Positions 57,778 through 64,000 of a stretch of 64,000 nucleotides of DNA are shown here, in pieces. Made by a program: the position numbers and the translations under genes. The notes under the pieces were generated by a model. The model saw only the letters and a program-made list of their open reading frames with translations. It was not told where the DNA came from and did not search any database. Within the stretch, counting starts at the first letter, position 1. The number at the start of each line of letters is the position of its first letter. This stretch comes from Lasiodiplodia sp. COLG20 (taxonomy: Eukaryota; Ascomycota; Dothideomycetes; Botryosphaeriales; Botryosphaeriaceae): positions 186,001 through 250,000 of the forward strand of contig VNWV01000014.1 in the NCBI GenBank assembly GCA_009801085.1. The letters run 5' to 3'.

Positions 57778-59739
57778 ATGAGCGAGGAGAAAACACTCGG
57801 CAGGCAATATGAGCCGTCTTGTGTTTCGAAGCGAAACTTCTTGGCTAATCGAGCGCCGGTCACTGCTGATGTTTTGAACTGGCAGTACGAGGGGAGCGGA
57901 ACTGCAGAGGATCCTTATCTCATCCAATGGATCAGCGCTGACCCCGGAAACCCTCTGCTTTGGAAGAGAAGGTACAAGTGGTTTATTGCACTCAGTGTAG
58001 CATCTACAACGCTTTGCGTATCTTTCTGCTCATCCGCATATTCGGGAGGTAAGTGACTGAAGGACGAGGATTACCCCGCTCCCACCACATACGCGTACAT
58101 TCAGCCAAGTCCTCTTCTCACTACCACTACACCAACAAGTATTGATTTCGTGTTATAGGAGTTGATGGCATCCAGAGGGATCTCTCTGCCAGTCATGAAG
58201 TCGTGACACTCGGTCTTTCCTTATTCGTCCTGGGCTTTGGCATAGGTCCGTTGATATGGGTAAGAAACACAATCTGTCCGACTCGATGTGAACGCAGACA
58301 CGCGGATAGTTCTAAAGCTAACGCCGGGTATCAGGCCCCATTGGGCGAAATGTACGGCCGACGAGTTGTTTTCTTTGTCACCTTTGCAGCTTTGACTGGA
58401 TTCAATGCGGGAACAGCGGCAGCCAAGAACATCGAAACAGTCCTGGTGCTACGGCTCCTGGGGGGAACATTCGGTGCTTCACCCTTTACCAACGCAGGCG
58501 GCGTCATTGCGGATATTTTCAATACCAGAGAAAGGGGCTTTGCGATGTGCATTTTTGCCGTTGCACCATTCATGGGTCCTGGTAAGCACACTCTTAGAGA
58601 GCTTCCACATATTGCCCTGGAGGATATAGGAAATGACTGACCGTGTCTTACAGTTATTGGCCCACTGGTAGGCGGGTTTCTCGGTGAGATCGAGGGGTGG
58701 CGCTGGATACAAGGCGTCATGACCATCTTCTCTGGCGTCGTCTGGATCTTCGTCTCGCTTGCCGTGCCCGAAACGTACGCTCCAGTTCTTCTGAGGCGCA
58801 GAGCTGCCGACCTGAGCCAATTGAATGGCCAAGTCTACATAAGCAAGGTGGAAGCCGGAAAGAAACCAGTGACTCTGATGGAAGCGTTGTATACCAATCT
58901 GTCCAGACCTTGGATTCTCCTTTTCCGCGAGCCGATTGTGTTCTTGCTGAGCTTTTACATGGCTGTCATCTACGGAACACTTTACATGCTTTTCGGTGCA
59001 TATCCGATTGTGTACCAGCAGCATCGTGGCTGGAGTCCAGGAGTTGCCGGTCTGCCCTTCATTGGCGTCGCAATCGGGATGCTCGCGTCCGTTGGATACA
59101 ACATCTGTGTGGACAACCCTCGGTATTTGCGCATAGTCGATGCGAACAATGGCACCGCACCGCCCGAGGCTCGGCTACCTCCAGGGCTGGTTGGCGCAAT
59201 TGCTCTACCGATCGGTTTGTTCATTTTTGCCTGGACCAATGGCCCTGAGCTACCATGGGCGCCAAGCGTCATTGCAGGGGCGCCATTCGGCTTCGCCATG
59301 GTTCTTGTCTTTCTCTGTAAGTTCTATATGGACGCAGTGATTTCGCCTTACTGACTCTTGAATAGCTATTATGAACTACCTTGTCGACTCGTATACCATC
59401 TACGCTGCCTCTGTCCTGGCTGCAAACTCCGTATTTAGAGCTGTCTTCGGTGCCGTCTTCCCGCTCTTTACGCGCCAGATGTACAATGGTCTCGGTGAGA
59501 AACCTCAATTGCATTCCGTGGTTTATGTTGTTCTAACACCGCCATGAATTTCAGGGATACATTGGGCATCTACAATCCCAGCCTTTCTCTCGCTCCTTTG
59601 CCTGCCTTTCCCTTTTATATTTTACAGATTGGGTGAAAGGATCCGCAAGAAGTGCAAGTACTCCGCACTAGCAGCAGCATCTGCTGCTTCGTTACAAAAG
59701 GGTTCCAGTGTCTCTTCTGGGCCTGCGCAGAGTGTGTAA
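57778..59739 (+). CDS. MFS drug:H+ antiporter (DHA1 type), 6 exons, 531 aa
   Basis: Exons are 57778-58048, 58159-58259, 58335-58581, 58654-59316, 59366-59494 and 59555-59739. The N-terminal tail carries the conserved [21 protein letters not shown] lead common before the first helix in fungal DHA1 transporters ([14 protein letters not shown]). The first membrane segments follow, then the motif A variant [10 protein letters not shown] between helices 2 and 3. [18 protein letters not shown] and [10 protein letters not shown] come next, the latter matching the antiporter motif C region. Twelve spans are expected. Export of small molecules at the plasma membrane in exchange for protons is the usual role. 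It is divergent from PRISE-2 and convergent with the regulator at 59.9-62.3 kb. Confidence 0.93.
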
Positions 59740-59915
59740 TATTTGGTTAAAACCACGAATAATGTCTTCCATCTTGCCTCTTATTCTTGGTAGTGCCTCT
59801 TCTTTTGTCTTCTCTCAACATGAAATGTTAAATGTACATTAGAAAATAAAATGCTGAAAAGCTCCTCCCTACCATCTTGCGACACGAGTGTGTATCCTCT
59901 GCGTTTCAGAGACAA

Positions 59916-62260
59916 TTATTGAGTGTTGCTAAATCCTGGCTGAACACCCATTACCGAAACGAATTCCTCAACATCCAACAGCGAGAAATCGATACCCCAG
60001 TCCATATCAGGGAGCTCAAGATTCTCCAGAATACCGTTGTGGCCCACGTCATCGAGAACGCCCTGGTTCAGATTTCCCCAAAGGCTATCTTGCGGGACTC
60101 CACCTTGCTGAGCAAGCAGATCGGGAAGCATTTCCGCAGACCTTACTTGTGATATAGGCACTGGCAGAGCCTGCAGATCCACCATGTCCTGCTGCTGTAC
60201 GTCTGGATTCGCCGAGTCCTCTGAGAGTACGGTTCTCACCCTTAGTTTTCCTAGCATGCGCTCAAGTGCTGCCACAACGCTAGGGATTGGCTCTCGCTGA
60301 ACCAGCATGCGTAAGGATGCCAGACCGCGAGTGATGTCTTTTATGTAGCCGTTCGCCACTGAATCATTGGCGTGCACCGCCGCAAGAACGAGGACGAAGC
60401 ATGCGCTTTCAAGAAAGTATCCGTGGTTGCAAAGACCCTGGAATAATCTTAGTAGGTTATGGTTGGTTGGTTGATGACTGAGACAATTACCTGTGCGCTA
60501 GGAACCGTAGACAGGATAGACTCAGAAAGTGAGATGATAGATCGGGCGGCCTCAATGCAGTATTGCTCTTGGCCATTCAATAACGCTGGCATCTGGTAGC
60601 GACCGGTATTTGGCCTGCTGTGGCCGTCTATCTGTAGCTGAACGTATCTCTTCAGCTCGATCTGCAGCAGTAGCAAAGGCCGGAATGCAAGGAGCATCGT
60701 GTAAAAGTACACTGCATGGCTGTCAGCTTGTCCTTGAGCTAGTGAAAGGAGTGGCATACCGTAATTTGTCACAACGTGCCATGTAAGTTTCTCTGCGTCC
60801 ATCGGGCAAGTTGGGCCTCCAATCCACACGCCAACGTCTTTTTTGATCATGTTGGAAAAGCTTTCCAGTTCGTGACGGATTTCGTGTGCAGACTCCACCA
60901 AGTCAGCAATGGTGGACTTGTCATAACGGAAGTACATTTGATGAGTATGACGAATGATTGTGCAGAGTTCAATCAGCGCCGCCATGAAAGATGGCCTGCC
61001 TGGAAGTGGAATATCGATGGTTTCCCGGCAAAGCAGATAAGGCCTTCCGAACATGAGACACGATATGCTCTCATTGCAGAAGAGATTCCACATTGTCCAA
61101 CTTGCCTCGGGCCTCTCGGAACCGCGGCCTCTCTTATGAATACCTGCTGCCAGAGCTTTGGTGACAGCAGTGCCGAGGCTGAGGTATGCCAGATTTGGGT
61201 GACCGGTGGTAAATTCGCAATGAGCCATAAGCGCAGCAACTTGCACAGCTCTCACATTGACATGGTAGCGCACTAACTCTGTTTCTGTTCGTGCCTGAAT
61301 CAAAAGCCTTTCTCTCCATTCCTCTTCCTGCGTGGAAATGGCGCCCATGGCCATGGCGATGATTACAGCAGCTTTGTCCAAAGGTTCAATAGGATCCTGT
61401 TTTCTTCTGCTGCCGTAGAGCCTCTCAAAGGTAAGGCATAGTCGATCAGGATCAAGCAGCGGGAAGAAATGGTGCGTCGCGGAGAGATAATTCTGCAAGA
61501 AGGATTTCGCAAGCTCGTAGCGGAGAAATACTGGTGAAGCGGTAGGTCCCTTGCTCGCCACACCGCCGAAGACGATGCCTTTGTACTTGAACTTGTCGAT
61601 CCCTGCGTTACCATCGTTGTCGTCGCTGATTGGCTGAGATGCACGTCGTTCCTTCAAATGTGAGTGGATGTGCTGCAGAAAAGAGAAATTCGATGACGGT
61701 CCGTAGTACAGCTGGAGCAGGGAAAAGGGTGACTCTGGCGCGGCATATGTGGCTCGGACACTGTTGAAAATGCATTCCCGGAGTGGTATGATCCCGTTCC
61801 CATCATCGGGGCTCGCGCTTTCTCGCTGCTCAGGAGTATTTTGAGCTTCTGTGTCATCTGAACCAGATGTGGCTGCTTGTGATGACCTTTTCTGGTTGCG
61901 CCTCTGTGCAAGTAAAGCTTTTGTAGCCCTGTTCCTGAGGAAGCTCCGATACCTGCAATGGCTCCCGCGTCGCGAGCATACATTACAAGGCGTCAGACCA
62001 TCACATCTTTGCTTCCTACGGCGGCATTCTATAGTCGAGTCAGTGTTTGAAACAAACTGCTGTCGCACAGATTGACAGATTCAGGTATACCTTCACAAGC
62101 TTTTGATATTCTTTTTCCATCCGAAGTTTCTTCTTCAAATTGTTAGTGTATGCGACGAAACACGAAACTCCCCTGCAGCCTTGATCTCCAGCGATGGTGG
62201 GCTCAGTGTCGAACACGCACCGGAAGCAATCAGTTGTGTGTTGTCACCTTTTTCAGCCAT
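59916..62260 (-). CDS. Zn2Cys6 transcription factor with fungal-specific domain, 697 aa
   Basis: Exons are 62260-62221, 62132-62091, 62028-60760, 60711-60491 and 60437-59916. The two tiny first exons supply MAEKGDNTQLIAS and then KRISKAC; the zinc cluster (CX2CX6CX5CX2CX6C, from Cys27) is completed only by splicing. The regulatory domain (PF04082 type) shows RYELAKSFLQNYLSATHHFFPLLD and LAYLSLGTAVTKALAAGIHKRG. Intron 60759-60712 is 48 nt, stop-free and in phase. Splicing restores the family-like WHVVTNYVYFYTMLLAFRP, so I remove it; retention would add 16 residues. The C-terminus is acidic (MDWGIDFSLLDVEEF). It probably regulates the PRISE-2/MFS/lactonase genes beside it. Confidence 0.88.
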
Positions 62261-62974
62261 GGAAAGGAGTATAGCACGCTTTAAAGATTTGTGGAACTTA
62301 GTGCATGACTTGTCATCTACGGATCATCGGTCTCTTATAGTGCAAACCCGAGTCTCCACTTCGCGCCGCTGACTAATTAGGTGCCACCACGTCATAATAT
62401 GGCTACTTTCACACCCTTAATTAAGTGTCTTCTATTAAATCCTCGAATTCAGGTAGCATCCCATCACATGCCAATGGGGTAGCATAATTTTGAGGCTTAC
62501 ACCGAAGGCGGTCACCATCCAAGAAGCGTGTTCCAACACAACGCATGACAAAAGGTCCGAATTCGGCCTTAGCCAATCAGCACTTACGATATCCCGAGGT
62601 GACACAAGTAAACGGATTTTCGAAGCGGCCAATTAATCTTCAGGCCGTATTTTAACCTAGCTTTCTCCAACAATAGTCTCCAAGGCTTCTAATGAACAGG
62701 AGCCTTGTCGTGGACGTGATACAAGCTTACGGGATTCTCGACTTGCCCAATCTCGTCTCAGGCTGTGTCTTACGGTCGGGTTTTCCCAGTCAGGTTCTCG
62801 GAATCGCAGAGCGAATTACGGACTCTCGCATAGTAACACCATAGGAACAAAAAATTACTGAATATTTCCAAAATCCCATTCACTTATACTGTAAGTTTTG
62901 ATTATTTAAATCGCCTGGAGCTTCGTATTCTACACTGCTCCAGTCCCAAACAACTGACAGATATCGACAAAAGC
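62261..62974. other. Intergenic, divergent
   Basis: Promoters of the Zn2Cys6 regulator (left) and of the Clr5-domain gene (right). AT-rich; no gene seen. Confidence 0.5.
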
Positions 62975-63538
62975 ATGCGAGCTGGCGCAGATCGTTTTGA
63001 GAAGCATAAGAGCAAGTTACGAGAGTGCTGTCTTGTCGATGGTTTGAGTGTGAAAATGATCAAGCAGAAAATGATTAGCAACTGGAACTTCCACGCTAAG
63101 TAAATAAACGGCTTTGAGTCAGATGGCTACTGGCACTTACGGCTATTACTCAGTGCCAATGAGTATACGAGGCATTTAAAACAGTGGGATTTTCGGATGA
63201 ATCTCTCGGCTAAGCAATGGAACACCATTGCACGGATAATTGATAAAAAAAAAAAAAAGCGAGGAGACGAAAAGGAGAGTAAGGTGTGGGTAGATAGAGT
63301 GAAGCTCGCAGAAAACAAGGTAAGAAGAGCTATCGGTGCGACAAGGCATGGCCACATGGCCACCTTTGAGAGATTAAAAGAATTCAATCGGGAGTGCATT
63401 TCACAGATATATCGCCGGACCAATAGTACTTTAGCAAATGGTTCGGAAATCAATGTCGACGATGACATGTTGAGTGGCATTTTCATTTCAACACCGTTGT
63501 CGGAAGTACCTTCGGAACAACATCAAACTCAACGTTGA
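62975..63538 (+). CDS. Short Clr5-domain protein, 169 aa
   Basis: Exons are 62975-63099 and 63154-63538. Residues 8-60 match the Clr5 domain (PF14420): FEKHKSKLRECCLVDGLSV, then, across the splice, NEYTRHLKQWDFRMN. The domain is thought to bind nucleic acid and usually heads longer fungal proteins with repeats. Here only about 110 charged residues follow, including five lysines encoded by an A tract (63245-63258) and the segment RRAIGATRHGH. The A tract makes the reading frame sensitive to sequencing error; if its length is wrong, the true protein could be longer or the gene broken. Confidence 0.7.
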
Positions 63539-63840
63539 TGGGCTGCCACACAGTTGCCTCCTTTGGTCTCGTCAAGAAACAAGTAGTCGCCATCACAGTG
63601 AGTAGACCTGATGGAGTTTCGGAAGCTCTAGGCAGACGCGACGGATTCCGGCGCTGTTCCGTGACTGCTGATTGGCCAAAAAGTCAACATTCGAAGATCT
63701 TTTCCTTCCCGACACCGCCAATTCAGGAATTGCGTGAAGAGAATGGGTATAAATCAACCACCTATAAGGTGTTCGTATCATCCTCGACTGCGAAAGGTTA
63801 ACACAGAGCGCTAACAAGCAGCTATCCATTTTAGCGCCTG

Positions 63841-63880
63841 TTCTGCCTAGGCTAGCGACCTTCTGCCTAGTTTAGCGTGG
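63841..63880 (+). repeat. Tandem 20-bp repeat, two units
   Basis: ttctgcctaggctagcgacc is followed directly by ttctgcctagtttagcgtgg; 16 of 20 bases agree. Confidence 0.8.
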
Positions 63881-63913
63881 TTCAGACCACTCCCCTGGGT
63901 CGGTATGGTTTGA

Positions 63914-63920
63914 TATATAA
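63914..63920 (+). promoter_or_regulatory. Putative TATA box for the edge gene
   Basis: TATATAA, 50 bp before the ATG at 63970. Confidence 0.4.
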
Positions 63921-63969
63921 CTTTTCCACCATCAGTCCTGTGAACCACATCAAGCTTCACCCTGCAAAG

Positions 63970-64000
63970 ATGGCCTCCATTTCCGAGAACGAGTCTTCCT
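63970..64000 (+). CDS. First codons of a further gene (partial)
   Basis: ATG in good context (aaagATGGCC) after a TATA box and a CA-rich leader; the ten complete codons read MASISENESS and the frame is open to the window edge. Too short to identify. Confidence 0.4.
   Translation, partial: MASISENESS

Larger units (their letters stand above)
63539..63969. other. Intergenic with a 20-bp tandem duplication and a TATA box
   Basis: Holds ttctgcctag-type 20-mers at 63841-63880 and TATATAA at 63914-63920, upstream of the partial gene at the right edge. Confidence 0.45.

Noticed and set aside
1..64000. Bacterial-type features: CRISPR array, operons, Shine-Dalgarno sites, IS elements with transposase
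   Set aside because: Spliceosomal introns and fungal families throughout; no regular spaced repeats and no transposase frame were seen.

Overview
The window reads as nuclear DNA of a filamentous ascomycete (Pezizomycotina). Genes are split by short introns of about 45-75 nt with GT-AG ends and CTRAC-type branch points. The families are typical of that group: HET-domain proteins, Zn2Cys6 regulators, a PDR-type ABC transporter, fungal P450s, a Clr5-domain protein and GPI-type surface proteins. I see no bacterial-style operons, CRISPR arrays, rRNA or convincing tRNA. I do not name a species. Gene models were built by hand from splice signals and phase; I checked that exon lengths sum to whole codons for every intact model.

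Layout. 1-2.5 kb: a decayed NACHT/STAND fragment and an intact HET-domain gene. 2.9-20 kb: a run of membrane, secreted or GPI-type proteins of mostly unknown function, separated by long non-coding stretches. One dispersed repeat occurs twice here. 20.2-43.7 kb: a metabolism-like block holding a BAHD-type acyltransferase, a CCCH zinc-finger protein, a PRISE-type enone reductase, a Zn2Cys6 regulator divergent from it, two P450s tail to tail, a second Zn2Cys6 regulator, a dead amino-acid/GABA permease, and a full PDR ABC transporter with a perfect TCCGCGGA palindrome upstream. No PKS, NRPS or terpene cyclase is visible. 44.7-53.5 kb: an unusual Skp1-like protein fused to a fungal F-box-like/unknown domain, a small secreted protein whose start codon is split by an intron, a multi-exon membrane protein, and a damaged second HET gene. 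53.9-62.3 kb: a second small metabolic block with an SMP-30/gluconolactonase-like enzyme, a second PRISE reductase with the same intron positions as the first, a DHA1-type MFS transporter and a Zn2Cys6/fungal-specific regulator. 63-64 kb: a short Clr5-domain gene and the first codons of a further gene.

How they may work together (inference): the two PRISE paralogues each sit beside their own regulator and, a little further off, a drug-type transporter. This suggests two related pathways that modify or detoxify enone-type small molecules and export them. The HET genes and the NACHT relic belong to the nonself-recognition repertoire. The Skp1-like fusion is the most unusual single gene I found.
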